In this document: piece after piece, positions 1 to 32,244 of the stretch | Position numbering within the stretch: position 1 is the stretch's first letter | Layout: the number at the start of each line of letters is the position of its first letter | Assembly (NCBI GenBank): GCA_963931925.1 | Contig: OZ007582.1 | Span: 24,276,224 to 24,340,223 of the forward strand | Direction: 5' to 3' | Source: Onchidella celtica | Lineage: Eukaryota; Mollusca; Gastropoda; Systellommatophora; Onchidiidae | Length of the DNA: 64,000 bases | Made by a program: the position numbers and the translations under genes | The notes under the pieces: generated by a model | Told to the model about the DNA's origin: nothing | What the model saw: only the letters and a program-made list of their open reading frames with translations | The model's database searches: none

Positions 1-3000
1 GTCTGTTTTATCATTCTTGCAATAACCACTGTGATTTAAAACACATACATGTACCATCAATTGTGGAAAACATGCAAAGATAATTTTATGCTGTGTGAAC
101 ACACACTTACGTACACACACAAAAATGCACAGATGCCAACTCTTAAATGGTAATGGAGCTATTACACCTAAAAGTCATGAATTTACAATTCACTCTCACT
201 GATGGATGGTTATAAGCAATGTCACTATAAAAATGCACCAACAAAATACAATGGCCTGCAGACAAATTGTGAGATATCAAACATGAAACAAAGCATACAC
301 TCAATCTTCTTTCCAAAACACTCAATAAATAGCACAGAAAAATAAGAAATTTACCGTGTCTCATTCATTTTTCACTAGACACCAAGTGAATCCAACATAC
401 AGAGGGATGGAAGGATGGGGTGTGAAAAAGAAAAAGTCCACAGCTCAATTTTGGCTCCGTCCGTAAGTTTGCCCTTCCAGCTTACCCTTTAATAACTGTA
501 ATTTCCGCAGACACATAATCACTAGGTAATTAGCAATATATGCAATATATATGTTGTCTTCCACCCGCTCCGCACAAATTTACAATAAGCCATGTGATTC
601 CCTGTAGGCAGAAACTTGTTTCATCTCCTACCTAGAAAATTGTGTTCATTTAAGAAATTTGCAGCAGATTAGATACGTATAAAATCAAAAGTAATATTCT
701 GTAGGTTACTATTTCTTTACTTCTTTTAAATGAAAATTCTGCCGTGAATCTACCCTGAACTTTAACATTATAGATATTTTCACTCCACAATTCACTATTC
801 TCAAGAAATTCTACAATTCAGGTATCTCGCAGCACAAAGATGTTCCTTTAATCACAAATTACACAGATGATGGCTTTTCTACATGGATTGAGAGTTACTG
901 AAACAAAAAGACATCATAATTAAGATCATCCCAATGACAGATGAGTTAATAATTCATTTACACATGTACTTGTACTCCTGTTACATCTATTACATGTAAT
1001 AATTATTTGAACATTGTGTTTAGCCACAACAAGGATTTCCTTTCATCACTTTTGCCATTCCTTGAATGCAAGTCTGCTGGAGATGAACAATGACTGTACA
1101 TTTAATACACTCTTAAAGCAAGCTGAGAACGGTTGAAAGCTTAAATGGATACCAATTTACTTTTAGTTTTCATTTTCATCAATAGTTATAATTTTAAAAA
1201 ACACCTGCACATTTGAATGAAAGATTCAACAACACAGTGCAGATATGCTCAGAATTTTTCAGTCTTATTTGTTTTTTTTCTTATTCCCAATCCCACTTAC
1301 TAAAATGTTATCTCACTTAAAACAGGATAATGTTATCCTGTCCTCTGTGTAAAATACCATTCTGACATTTAACATACAACAAAACAATGCTCTCTGCTCT
1401 CTCCCACCACTATTTTTTAAAGAATCCAAATGAATAGTTTTTTGTCTATTTTTTTCTCTATTTGCAAGTGCTTGGCAAGGAGTGACATCAATCAAAATCG
1501 ATCACGTGCCAGTTTTGAAAGAAAAAGGAACATCTGTCCGACAAGAGATATTTCTTATCTATCCAACTAATAATCCTTGTGATCTTTTCTAGACAATGGA
1601 TCCACCCTTGAGTTCAGGTGAAAAATGTACATATGAGACAAATGAGATTTAGAAAATACACAAATGTGACCATGCCATGCTTCCATAAAAATACATAGGT
1701 TGGATGAATTTAAGAAGGGCTGGGTGTTATACAATGTGCAAGGAAAATTCATTCATGAGATGCCATCAGTGTAAATCACATTGACCAATTTCACGAACAT
1801 TGGGTTATTTTGCATTTGAACAAGACCACAGTTTCCCACTCTCGCACAAAGGTTTACAGCTGACACTGACAGACTAAACTCTTATCACTTATCCACATAA
1901 ATAACGAGGTCAACATGGTCATATTCAGGCCTAGTATCTGCTATAACATGGTCAAATCCAGCAGAACATGCTCCATTCACTTACCAAAGTCTTGATGTTA
2001 AAACAAAAAAATTAAACTCAGTCGTCATATTGTGGTTCCTCAAGTTTCACATTTCAAGATCGCACAGCTCTTATCAAGTCATGAATCATGCATTCCTGCT
2101 AAGACCTGTAGCTTAGCTATAAGTGACTGCTCCATAACAAAGACAGGCCAAATCCCCCATACCTTACAAGCTTCACTGAACTGTACGAAACCAAATCTTA
2201 ACTGAAATACTGAAACACTTCCAGGGATGAAACAAAACCTATCATAAAAGATGACAATTAAAAAGAAAAATGTTTGGGCAGCTGAAAGGTGCTAAATGAC
2301 TCTTCTGCCAAGGAAATTATTTTATGCACATTTATTTCCAGAAAAACTGGGAATTTTGATGCATGTTCTGCAAAAAATGTGAGGGAGCTAGGGAAAAAAA
2401 ATAAGAAAATCACTACAGTGAAACACTAGCCTAACAATTTAAAGGAACATTACATCTTTGAATGTTTTATCATCCTTATATTACAAACACAATCCTATAC
2501 ATTATTTTAAACGTGAAGACCAAATGGAAATGCATTTCATGAATAGAAATACTTCATCTGGTAGGTACATAAATTTTTACCATGTTATAATTTAACTTTT
2601 GACCATTTTTTCTACTCTGCACAAAGTGCCAAAGCCTGCTAAGCCTCCACTAAACAGTGTGTGGAATTATCACATTAGTAATGAGCAGTGTCCTATAATA
2701 GTTTCATCATGAACATTTACAACATTGAACAATTGGAGGGATTTACATGAAATAAATTACTCAAACATGCATTATCTTTGTCAGAGTTGGCATTTCTGTC
2801 CACAAAGAAGAATTTGTAGGCAACCATCTTTTGGAGAATGATCAGCTTTTAATACTATTCTATACATGCCCCATAGACCCTATTTTCTATAGATTTCACA
2901 AATACCAGCAAATGAGAAATAAATGCCGTATTGTGACAAAGTTTTCTTGCCAGCCAAAGCTCACCCCTGGTCTAACAACTTAACCACTTTTCCAGCTGCA

Positions 3001-3883
3001 GTGCAGATAACTAAACAATCACTGTATAGGACAGGCAAGCCAACTGAATAAAAAGACAAAAGTCTTAAACTCAGTAACTAAATGACAAGAGACTGAAACC
3101 CAAATGCACTCATGCAGTACAACAGCAAGTAAAAAAAGGTTATTTTCACCTATTCTTTCCAACAGCCCGTCACAAGAAAGCTACTCATTAGGACAAATTT
3201 GCACAATGGATTACACCAAGGTGGAAGAAGAGCCCTTGTATGACAAACAAATAGAAAGGTCTGGATCCCATGACTAATACTTACACTACAACAGAAGATC
3301 TAACAAATGACAGGCGTAAAAACCATGAGCAAATGAATGCATAAGATTATAATTAAACCATCGCTGTGATTCTGATAAAATCATAATTTTTTTAGGAAAA
3401 TATATAACGCATTGGTTTTTTTAACCTTTTTTTAATTTTTGCCTTGAAATTTTTTATTTTTTTTTACCCCATTATATTTCTTTAAGTTCTTTCCTCTTAA
3501 TACAAAAGATACTAGAAATGACAATACGAGACAGCTCAGGGTTTTCGCGTTTACGGATTTGGCAGCGTCACCTCACCTAGTGGCGTAGGTGTGAGAGATG
3601 TAGACAACAATATTTTTACAATGCCGAATAGAGAAAATGCCGAGTTTTGGTGTGTTCAGCTCTCACCCTAACCCTTGCTGGAAGTCGTTCGTTGTAGGAA
3701 ACCTCTGGCAATTTTTCTCCCTTCTTAAATGTGGTAATAATGTCACAATCGTTTTATTAATTTACCATCATACCGAAGTAGATCTAGTATATTTTCAGAA
3801 CATGGGACCGAGGCGTAACTCATCCTTCCCGTCTCCCAACAGCAATAAACAATAGCGGAAACTATGAAGGGTTTTGAATACAT
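1..3883. other. no gene seen
   Basis: AT-rich sequence downstream of SPOP. The reading frames are short and lack splice or family support. Nothing beyond scattered poly-T runs. Confidence 0.6.
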
Positions 3884-3887
3884 TTAA

Positions 3888-4792
3888 GGGGGGGCGCGGG
3901 TCCTGAAATCGAAATTAGGCTTTAAAATACCGATATCGCGATTTTGTACTTTTCGGTTAGTTTATCCATTTAGGAACACTATTTTACTAAACAAGTGTCA
4001 ATTTTGAATGTTTATAACCCTGAAATATGCCTTTTAGTGAGGTAGGGGGTCAAGAAAAAGGCACAAGAATCATGCCATTGGGCTGCAAAATTAGCCCTAA
4101 ATAATATCTTAGTGTCGCTATCAAAACCCTTACTCCTCCGTATATATCTGTCACAATAAGCCTTTGGTGGTTTGGAAATCATTGTTGAGGCTCAGCACAC
4201 CAGTAATGATGACTTTAGCCATGTGTAACACGTTTCAATAACATTTTTATTGAAAAAAACTTTCAAATGCGATTTTCTCGAAATTGCACTTTTGACCAGT
4301 GATTTGTGAACTAGTTTTTTATTTACTGACGAATTGGTATAAAATTTGGCCAACATGTTTGAACAAATCAAAAAATTCATACGGAAGGGAATTTGTTTAA
4401 CTTTTCTTTTTTTTTTTTGGTTGAATTTTTTTTTTGATAGAAAATAAGAAAAAAATGGAATTCCGCAACATACCATTTTCAAAAATTTATAACAAAAGAT
4501 CTGTCAGAGATATCAAAATTCCCTTCTGTATAAAGTTTTTAATTGGATTGAATAAGACATAAGAGAAGTTTCAAATAAATCCAGTAAAATTTGGCGAAGC
4601 CTATCTATATTGAATTTGGTACTTTTTGGGGACTCAAAATCCAAGATGGCGGCACTTCCATGGCAACAATATGGCAAACAAATTTTTTTACATTTTTTTT
4701 CTGCTAATTCAGACATTCTGAATTCGATTATAATAGTTAAAATTGTCTATTTCTCATAATAACAAAAATCGCCTTCAGGACCCGCACCCCCC
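3888..4792. mobile_element. TTAA-flanked MITE with G-rich TIR
   Basis: TTAA at 3884-3887 and 4793-4796 bound inverted ends GGGGGGYGCGGGTCCTGAA, 905 bp. A related fragment lies at 19683-19900. piggyBac or Kolobok type by target site; no transposase. Confidence 0.8.
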
Positions 4793-4825
4793 TTAAGGAC
4801 TTTCCTTTAACAATAACAGGCTAAC

Positions 4826-4975
4826 CTTGGATTTCCTTTCTTCTCGTTCTTCCTCCTTTTCTTTTTCTTCTCCAAATTCACAAAAAATACACCATCATCG
4901 AGAACCACATCAACCGTTGCATCAGAGATGCATTGCAGTACAAACAGCAGTCGAGTCCCAAGCGCTGTCGGTAGG
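4826..4975 (-). other. weak exon candidate (Lys-rich)
   Basis: On the minus strand, acceptor ttatttttag|CCTACC and donor ATCCAAG|gttagc bound 150 nt open in one phase-symmetric frame that reads DATVDVVLDDGVFFVNLEKK and then a Lys/Arg-rich stretch. It directly abuts the MITE at 3888-4792. No family recognised; could be chance. Confidence 0.2.
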
Positions 4976-5194
4976 CTAAAAATAACTTGTTGAAAGAGAG
5001 GCCAGGGAAGCCCCACGCACATTACTAGATCTATGTCTGTGCCATCTCGTGAAAAATCTTTCCTTCCTTCACCTGCCCTTTTTTGTGCTTTGCTTTATAC
5101 AAAAGTTCATTACTAATTACATACTGCATATTTTAAAAATATTTTGACAGCGAAACTGCCTCTGGAAGCAAAACCGATAGGTGTTGTGTCTTAT

Positions 5195-5292
5195 TTTCTT
5201 GGAATGGTAAAACTGACAGTTGCATAATGGTGTAGTTATCGTAGTTATGCATGAATTTGTGAGGTTTGATGAAACTGCTAATAATTAAGCAC
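5195..5292. repeat. direct repeat, copy 1
   Basis: About 100 bp (GCATAATGGTGTAGTTAT...CTAATAATTAAGCA) repeated at 6304-6411 with small changes. Confidence 0.85.
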
Positions 5293-6303
5293 TGTATGCA
5301 GCGCTGGCTCTGCGCGCCGAGAATGGGCAGTGCCCGTGATCGGATGTAAATGGTATTTTAAGAGGTCGGAAGAAGGGGGTGTCTGATCCTATCCTGTCTT
5401 GATCTTATCAATATAGTAGTATCTTTGTTAATACAACAGATGCCCCATTCCTAACAGCTCACTGAAAATATATTTCAGCCATATATCAACAGCCTGCAAC
5501 TTCCCATAGAACATTCAACATTACATCTCTTCTACTCCATCACTGATCACATTCATCCCTGGATTGCATATAGTACACAAGAAAAGACACTCACAGCTGG
5601 AACAAACCAAAATTGTCTATATATATATATTTACATGTCCTTTGTCATTATCAATAACGACCATTTACGTGCATAACATCATGACAATGGTAGAGAATCC
5701 CATCTTTTCCTTTGTATATTGAAAGAATGACTGGATGCGGGGAACATACACCCAAATAACAAAATAATACAAGTATGCAATACATTTTGAGTGAAAACAC
5801 AAAGAGAACATTATGATGATAACTTTGTGAGGATAAATAAAAAAAGATGGCAACAGTTAAACTACTGAGGTAAAGATGGAAAATCTTAGAGGGATTCAAG
5901 TTGATGGCATGGGCCAGCTGATGTTCTTTCCTCATACAAAATCAATGTGAATTATAAGTGGGTTTATTAGTATAATACAGTATCATCTTGCACTCAACAG
6001 ACTTGTATGCTTGCTTGGAGTCAAAATAAATGAGAAAACTTTTTGAAAAAAATTGTCAAGTTCAGGCTGGATTGAGGCATGTTATAAAATGAAAGAGGTT
6101 CTGTTTGCCACATTCTCAAACAATTTTAAATGCAGAAATTAGAAAAAGCAAAAAGACACCAGCCATGTATGAAATTTCATAGCTTATAATAAACAAGTTA
6201 TAATTTGGACTGTCAGTCCATACAAAATCAATTTTTAAGATAACACTTTTCCCCCCTTTCTTTACATGACTTGCAAGTTACATTTAATTAACAGTGTTAT
6301 TTA

Positions 6304-6411
6304 CTTTTCTTGGAATGAAGTGGTAAAACTGACAATGTTGCATAATGGTGTAGTTATCATAGTTATGCATGAATTTATGAGTTTTGATGAAACTACTAAT
6401 AATTAAGCATT
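6304..6411. repeat. direct repeat, copy 2
   Basis: Second copy of the 5195-5292 segment, 1.1 kb away and in the same orientation. Confidence 0.85.
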
Positions 6412-6709
6412 TTCCTTAAAAAGACAGGCTCCCCAAAAGCAGTCACAGCAGATAAAGTGTGATATGCCAACCAAAGAACAGAAGGAGTACATATCCACAG
6501 GAGAATGATAAGCAATGAACTGTCCAATAAAACTACCATGCTGTGTTCAACTGGTAAACTTGTGCAAGGAATTCAATTATATTCTTAACATCACGAAAAG
6601 CCATAAGGAAAATATGGGAAAAATGAGAAATTGGAAGTATTTTGTGCAATCTGTCCAGGAAAGTTTAAAGATCATGACAACTTTTTTTTTCTTCTTGATT
6701 TGATATTCA

Positions 6710-7968
6710 CCCTCACCCTGCGAGGGGCGGCAATTGTCGGTATTTACTCGCAAGCGCTCACGCCGCACGGGCGGCAAAAGTCGGGAAGGTCATGCTGTCC
6801 GTGCCACCCGCAAGCCGTATTTTCACGCGTGGGGTCACTGACCTTTTTGAGACGTAACCACCTTGTTACTGTTCACTGAATCTCTTCCAAATCAAACGCA
6901 TTGTGACATGGACATGTTAACCAGTGAACCACTGGTCGGAATCACAAAGACTAAGCTTTCAAAGGCTCTCCCCACACTTTCAAAAGATGTAACATCGACA
7001 TGCGAACTGTTGCTCAACAAATTTGCAATATTATCTCATTTTCTCACAAGCTGACCACCATCTGGAGTTGTCTGTATCTAAGAACCAATCAGAAACAAGC
7101 TCTGAAATAATCTTTGTCCCAAATGCCCACATTGGTTTATTAGTACAGTAGTCTCCGCCTAAGAACCCGGTCAACGGGAGACAGAAAAAGCGGGTTCTTA
7201 GGCGGACCGGGCTCGTAGGCGGATACAACACGAGGCCCAGTGATACCATGTGTACTAACCACATACAGCCCTCAGTACATGTACATGTGCCATGCAAACC
7301 GAGCGCGTGGTCAATTACGTATAAAATTCTGCCCCTCGAGTCAAGACAACAATAGATGTTAGGTAATGACTATGCTAATTTAGTCTAGGAGTGGCCTGCT
7401 TGCACATGAAAGACGTAACTGGGCTCCATCCTTTGTGCGGTTCGCCTCCCCCTACCTTCCCTCCACCTGTTCTCTTTCACTGTACTGTGTGACTTTGTTC
7501 TATTCCGTCAAAGTGTGCTTGTCTCACGGTCAAATGCCGGGTTCTTAGGCGGATTTTTCGTTTCAGAACGGGTTCTTACGCGTGTAAATTATAGTGAAAA
7601 AATTCGGTTTCGCGGCAACAGCGGGTTCTAAGGCGGCGAGTTCTTAGACGGAGTCTACTGTATGGGACAATCGGGACGAAACCATTTGTGTAGGGCTTGG
7701 GAGGGCGTGGCTACACCTGTCAGTTTGGAATCATAAGTCAGATCATTGGTTAGAAACTGACAGACTAAGGTTTTGCTGGTTAATTCATTATCAAACGTGA
7801 TAAGGCATAGCAGCGAATGTTTTCATACCGATCAATAAAAACCGAACCACGTGGGCAGTGTATGTGGTCATCGCATAGCGGCACGGGTCAGTGACCCCAG
7901 ATAAGATTCACCGTGAGTAAGGTCACTGACCGTGCAGCGGGCTTTACGGGTAGCACGCGGGGTATGGG
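6710..7968 (+). mobile_element. piggyBac-like MITE, copy 1, with nested insertion
   Basis: Begins CCCTCACCCTGCGAGGGGCG and ends GCGGGGTATGGG before TTAA (7969-7972). The left target site has decayed to TTCA. It matches the copy at 18812 apart from the 515-bp nested element and a 33-bp gap. Confidence 0.8.
7146..7660. mobile_element. pogo/Tigger-like MITE nested in copy 1
   Basis: Inverted ends CAGTAGWCTCCGYCTAAGAA with a TA duplication (7144-7145, 7661-7662). The empty site is seen in the related copy near 19237. Internal GGGTTCTTAGGCGG motifs repeat the end sequence. Confidence 0.85.
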
Positions 7969-7972
7969 TTAA

Positions 7973-10900
7973 AAAATGGAGTACTGTTTCCAAGATAAAT
8001 GACAATAATGTTGCATTCAAGATTCTAAGTAGCTTTTATAATTGTACTTGCACTGTAATGGTAGTGACAAAAACTGGAGGGTCAAGCTTCTTCTTCTTCT
8101 TCTTCTGCATTTTTCGTGGAGGGTCAAGCTGAATGGTGTACTCTTCACCAGGTGAGACAAAATTATAGTGCATTCCATTAATCATTATTTTCATTATTAC
8201 ATGTATGTTGTATCCATGAAAACAGCAAATTTTCTGAAGCGCACTGAGAGATTGAGAAGTTTAATTACACAAGTGTGCTTTCAGCACAAAAAAAAACAAC
8301 ATTTACATTACACGTATATCTGCTGTGACTTGCCCCTAAAATCTCATTCATTGTGACCTAAAACATGACTTGTACTTTTGGCATTGTCTAGTGATTCTTA
8401 CCTGCCCCCCTCAATTCCCCAACACAAGAGAAGAATATTTACTTTCTACTTCCCCAATTCATACATCTTACGGATTGAAATTACTGATGTGATGACATCT
8501 ACTGAAACTATATTGGATGCACTTTCTTTGATTTCTAATGACTTGACACTATGACCATGAGTAACTTCTTATGGAGGCTATGGCAGTCGCTTTACAAATA
8601 ATTCTAAGATACTACAAATCAAGTAAATTCAATATTGATATCATACTTCATAGACAGAACTTTCGTAACACACAGAAATTCACAAAAAGCACAACTGTGC
8701 TACTGGATGCCTCCCAATAAATGCAAAACCAAACACACAAAACACGTAAGTGTACACTTGGCTAGAATGAAGCATTCATGTTATCAAAGTATCCATGGTA
8801 TGTCCTTGATGGTTGTGAATTTGTCAAGATTTTATTTCAGAACTGTTTTCCTTTGATTCATGCATTGCAAACAACACATAACATTTTTCAGTTCACAGAA
8901 TTTTACTTCCCAGATAATCATTACCTATTAATCTGAATATTTCACTATTTACAGTCTCAGCTTGAACAAAGAGCACATTTGTCAATATCATGACCATTCT
9001 ACTGACTATATAAGGTCAACTGGCAAATGCATTTGATCTTCATTTTCCTCTGGTTACTGTGCTGTAATATCACAATAAAAGTTTGTGGAATTTCGCCTTT
9101 GCAAGCAAATACGTACGTACACAAAACTGGTCAACTTTCTAAGTTTCTATGGGTAATGAGTCTTACTCGAACTTATGTCTGCATAAAACAGTAAAACACA
9201 AGAGCAACAAAATGTTTCTTCAGAAATCTCTATGTCTACCACAACAATGTATAGTACTGGAAATAAACTGTTTCCAAGCATGATAAGTCAAATAAATTTC
9301 ACTGACTTCTAATTTCTACCAGCCACAAAACTATTTCACAGCCCAGCACTGTCTAAGCTGGAATATACAGATTTAATGACAAAAGATAATCGTGGAAATC
9401 CCTCTTCATAACTGACAACCAAATTTGAGTGATGTACACACCAAAAAATGACAAAAATAACTTAGTGTGATAACACATACAACTTGCTTAAATATACAGT
9501 TACACACAGATTAATAACTTCATCTGCGATTCTCATTACCACAAGGCACACTCTTTCACAGAGTCCTTTCATCACTCAAAATGTCAATTTAATTTGACAG
9601 CAGGTAAGCATTTCATGTTTTACACAAAAAACACCAAAAATGTTTCCTTCAGATAGCTGTTGCCTCTTAGGGTTGATGTTTTGTGTTTCCTTGACTAAAC
9701 TGCTCTACAGATTGCAAACTTCCAATGGAATGGTATTGATAGATCTTATTTTCTGAGCCATAACACTTTTTGCTAGTGAATCTAACAGTAACCAGTTCTT
9801 AACCCTCGCCCTGCGGGAGGCCACTATATTGGCCTCCCCGCGCAACACGCGAGGCCAATATTGTGGCCTACATACCGCATACCGGGTCCAGCAGTAGGCC
9901 TATATAAATATATTGTATGGCAGCGCTGCTCCTCCCGTTTTGTTTGTTCGGTTGCCGCAACTGTCGTTTTTTTTTTCCCACACTATTTTTGCGTGTGTAT
10001 CTATCCTGTCACCCCTACTATATCTAACAAAATGGTATCGTCCGATTACGTTTATTACAATGCAACTATTCGTCATGCTCATGTAATAGTATTGACGGTC
10101 TGAAGTTCGAACTGGGGAAAATCTTGGGGAAACTTACTTTGATGCTGGTTGTCGTCTACATGTGAAAGAAGAAGAAAGGGGCCATGTGCATATTTGAGAC
10201 GCCGTTCTGTCTGTAATTATGAATTCCGATGTAATACTAGGGCATGCTGCATAAGGGCATCTGTCAGTAGGTTTTTCATTAGAGAAAACTGGGAGAAAAT
10301 GACTGACTTTGTTGTTGGTCGTAGTCTTGATTTGATGTGGTAATTAGAGATACATGTATTGTGTTCCTTTGATTAAACCGCTTTTCAGTACATGTATGTG
10401 CTCTACGACCTGGAAATCAAATCTTTCGCTAAAACTAACATCGTAGTAAGTGGAGGCTTTACATTGTAGAGGAGGGAGAAGGCAATGCCACGATACATGT
10501 GGTTAGTAAATTAAGCGCCTGGCTTAAAAAATAATTTGTTCACCTGAATGGCCTGACTTAGGGGCAGAAAAAGCACAGAGGTCTTGGGAAAATAATAAAA
10601 TGTGTGTTAAACGGCATGTAAATGCAGAAAATTCTTGATTTTGGGCCTTTCATTTCACAATAAAACTTACTGCATATCATCACAAGTACTTTATCCAAAT
10701 ATACTAAGGGTCACTTACGATTTATCCACCACTATTGTTATTATTGCGTCCTAAAGTATACATGATACACGTGTTCACGGGGACCGACTGACCCGTCCGC
10801 CGAGGTTATCGGCAACACACGAACGATCGGCTGTCTGGCCGCTGGCTATCCCAGCACAGGGCATTACATGGACGAGTTCACTCATCGTGGGACGAGGGTA

Positions 10901-11632
10901 ATATATCCTCACAGGGCCAACTGAATTAAATGGACATTTGCCATCGACTGACAATATGAAAATCAATCATAAATGCCACTGGAACTGATCCTATTTGCAA
11001 TAGTTTAGGAATTTCCTCAAATTATAATAATTCATGGTGTACTGCTTTTTATTTTGTTGGAACTCAAACAGCAACATGAGCAAAATACTCTCCTGTCTAA
11101 GCTTTAATTTCCTGGCAAATCAAGTTATTATATCCCTTTGATCGTTAGATGGAAAAGTTTGACAATCAGGAAAACAAAATCCATAGAAAAAATATCCTAG
11201 CACAATAGAATGGTATCGTATGAATGTGAAATAACCATGGAGAGATCTCCCAAGATGTATAGGGAGGCAAACATTAGAAATGATATTTCAGGAAGGGGAG
11301 GAAGAGACCTATGTATGTGAGTGCAGAAGTGGTTGTCCCATACCTAATATTCTCTCTTCTCAAAAATTTCTTCTGAAAATTTTAATTCCACGTCCATGAC
11401 AAAATTACAGCATTTGATTGTTTGGATATATACTAATGGTCTTGCACACAAATCCATCATGTCGAGGGAGGGCAATTTTGAAGAAAGAAGGAAAAAACCC
11501 CACATTTTAAATTGGAAAGAGTAATCTGATATAAGTGGGTTTGTTTTTTACAATAATATAATTTTCCACATGATGCTGAATCCTATTTCCATACAACGAA
11601 AAAAAAAAAAGGAAATTTCCAAGTTTGGTAGT
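7973..11632. other. no gene seen
   Basis: AT-rich with a short (CTT)n near 8085-8105, the orphan TTAA end at 9799 and a GC-richer island at 10780-10920 without a convincing frame. Confidence 0.6.
9799..9880. repeat. orphan left end of a TTAA element with palindromes
   Basis: TTAA followed by CCCTCGCCCTGCGGGAGGCC, like the ends at 6710 and 18812, then inverted pairs of GAGGCCA/TGGCCTC. No matching right end was found. Confidence 0.4.
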
Positions 11633-11636
11633 TTAA

Positions 11637-11879
11637 CTCTTTCCGTACTTTTCACCGATACATCGGTTCCTCCGACTGACGCATTTGGACTAATTTCTGC
11701 TGAAGTGCAGTAATAGTGGCATCGGTTGTACCACAAACAACAAAAACACTGGGAAGCTAGATGGACACAGTATCGTTGAAATGCCCAGGGGTAACAAGGA
11801 GAGTACTTTTTGCCGATGTATCGGTCCCCCCGACTGACGCATTTGGACTAATTTGGGCTGAATTGCAGTATGGAAAGAG
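11637..11879. mobile_element. small TTAA-flanked MITE with internal direct repeat
   Basis: TTAA at 11633-11636 and 11880-11883, inverted ends CTCTTTCCRTAC. Two direct units (11646-11710, 11804-11868) share CTGACGCATTTGGACTAATT. Confidence 0.75.
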
Positions 11880-12535
11880 TTAAGCACAGGTCTGTCAATA
11901 TTATTTTTATTTTTCACTATCTCCACTCAATTACAAATGCCCGTGACACTTAGCTCACTTGAACCGATTCCCGTGCATTTGCGGGACGAGCCTACGAGCC
12001 TGTAGCCAGATCCCCCACATACACGGGATCAACATTATCGATCGATAACTCCCATGCTTTTCCTGTGCGAGCTGTGGGACTCGGCAAGATGCTTGCTGGA
12101 CCTGTTTTTTCATTTCTTTAAAAGTTTGGTCAGGTTTTATAAGAAACTTTTTGAGATACTTCCGAGTAAGGGATGTCACTACAGAAACTCGTGGCAAAGG
12201 AAAAGCTAGTAGAACAGGGCCAAAACGTAGTTCTAGTGGTAGTAGTAGATCTAAATCATTCATCCATACGAAAACAACAAAAATAAGTACAAAGAACTCT
12301 TTTGTTTTTTGTTTTTTTTCACACACATTTGCTGAACAAAAATTTTTTGTGTGACCCTGAATGTTGTCCATTTTCAAATATTCATAAAATGAAAACTATC
12401 AAATCAATTGAAGTTCTGTTTGTTTTATCTGATATAACATTTATTTGTGTGTTTTGTGACTTAATTTCAATGTGATTGCTTGATTAGGTTTATTTTGGTG
12501 AATTTTTTACTAAACTCCAAAAACGCCAGGTTGCA

Positions 12536-13360
12536 GTGATTGTTCGGCTAAAATTCAGCAACAGAAGTGGCTGCACTGATTTTTTAAAATATATTGAAAA
12601 ACATTCTCCTTGCAAGTTAGGGAAAGAGACACATCAAACGTACGTTCATGTTGTGAATTTGTCAATCGATCAGTGGGACTATCACATCATCATGAATCAG
12701 TCAGACAAATTTTTAGCAAGTTCTCCTCCTTCATGTGTATCAAGTGGCACCATGCAAACTGTGTGTTACAACTTCCACAAGAACAATATCCAGATAATTT
12801 TCGGTCCTACCCAGAAAATAGAATTCACTCATATTCTTTGCACAGATGCAGTACACTGAAACTACACAGTGATGTCTGTAGTAGCTATTCACACTGGCAA
12901 CAGGTTTTCTTTCACGAGACGAAATACAATGTACCACAGCACAGGCCTGATTTCCAAACTTCATAGTATCCGTTCATACACTAATACGAAGTAGGTGATG
13001 AGCTCGCGGGACAAGACACTGCTTCAGTTTTACAATGATGTGAACCTCTCACTTGCTTCTGCTTGCTACTTAACAGCTGTTTGGTTGCCCAAACTTCAGT
13101 CTAACCTTGTGACATCAACCATTTCAGTGAACTTACAGCTTCGTGGTCTCCATTTATTTACCTGGACATATTGCAAGATGCACAGGTCAAGAAACTGAAG
13201 GCGTTAGCTGCTGAATACCACAAGTGGTGTGTGAATAAGACTGATGACCAGAATTAGCACATTCTTCAATACTGCATAACTCTCCAAAAATTCCTTTCTA
13301 AACAGAGAGAACCTTTTATACTTGATCATGCTATTCCAGCTGTTAAAAAGTACTTATGAT
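12536..13360 (+). pseudogene. decayed coding-like sequence of unknown origin
   Basis: Overlapping open stretches across frames look protein-like, for example 12536-12859 (CKLGKETHQTYVHVVNLSID) and, after a frame change and one stop, LAAEYHKWCVNKTDDQN and REPFILDHAIPAVKKYL to a TGA near 13360. No intron signs, so a processed pseudogene or transposon relic is possible. Family not recognised. Confidence 0.3.
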
Positions 13361-14212
13361 TCACCTTTTTTTGGAGACTTTACGGAAATAAATGCCCGGT
13401 GATTCCAACTCCTTGAGTATGTCATTCTCATTTGTGGTACATATTATATTAGGCAAATACTCATACTGCTACAAGATTGTTCCCATGAGATGAATTTCCA
13501 GTGACTTGCTGAGCATTCGAGTAGGCAAAACAAAACAAAAATCATCAAACAAACCGGAGTGTGGATATGATATCCCACAATATCCAGCATCAACCTCTCC
13601 TCCTCTTGTTCCTGTTAAATCTCCTACAGTCTCATGCCATCTAAAATGTATTATCCAGCAAATTTTAAAAATTCCGAAGCATTAACTCAACTGAAAGAAA
13701 ATTAAAAGGCAAAATACTTCAAATCCTCATCAAATCTATCAAAATGATAGGGCTTGATTTTGAAACTAAAATGACAGGAGATTTAAAAGGCCAAACTCCA
13801 CATGACCAGTCTTCCCCCATGAAACCCCTGTGAAAAATGACAATCATATATATGGATATTATTATATTAATCTACCTGAATGAGCATCAATGAGTGATTG
13901 TTTCTGAGACGGAGGAATCAAGAAATTTCCACAATTGTAAGTTTTGTTTACAGCTACATAGTGAGGTAGAGATATTCTTTACATCTTGTATGATTATGTC
14001 CCACAAGAACAACAAGAGAACAGCCCATGGATTTTGAAAGTAACTGTTCAATCCAACTGCTCCAGGAAAGCTTTCTCTCACTTAACAAAAATTGCGCAAG
14101 GTGTGTTGAAGCAAGCAGTAATGGCCTAAATCCCTGTTTGAAACAAGCATCATGGTTTTCCCACGGATCTGGTGCAGGCAGGCAATGACAAACATAAATG
14201 TGTAGAAATTCA

Positions 14213-32168
<17,956 letters not shown>

Positions 32169-32244
32169 CCTTGAATTGTCGGGAGACGAAGACGTCTCGT
32201 TATCACCTTGGTCCGTCAGTTTGCCGGTTTACGTGAACAGAATG
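32169..32244 (-). other. SPOP: candidate 5' UTR segment of SPOP
   Basis: Directly upstream of the ATG. A pyrimidine-rich acceptor (atattttttag) ends at 32245 on this strand, so a non-coding upstream exon may splice here. The first exon itself was not identified. This is inference from one splice-site-like string. Confidence 0.3.

Noticed and set aside
11955-12377. 140-codon minus-strand frame
   Set aside because: Low-complexity Lys/Phe stretches, an opposing open frame and no domain; treated as chance.
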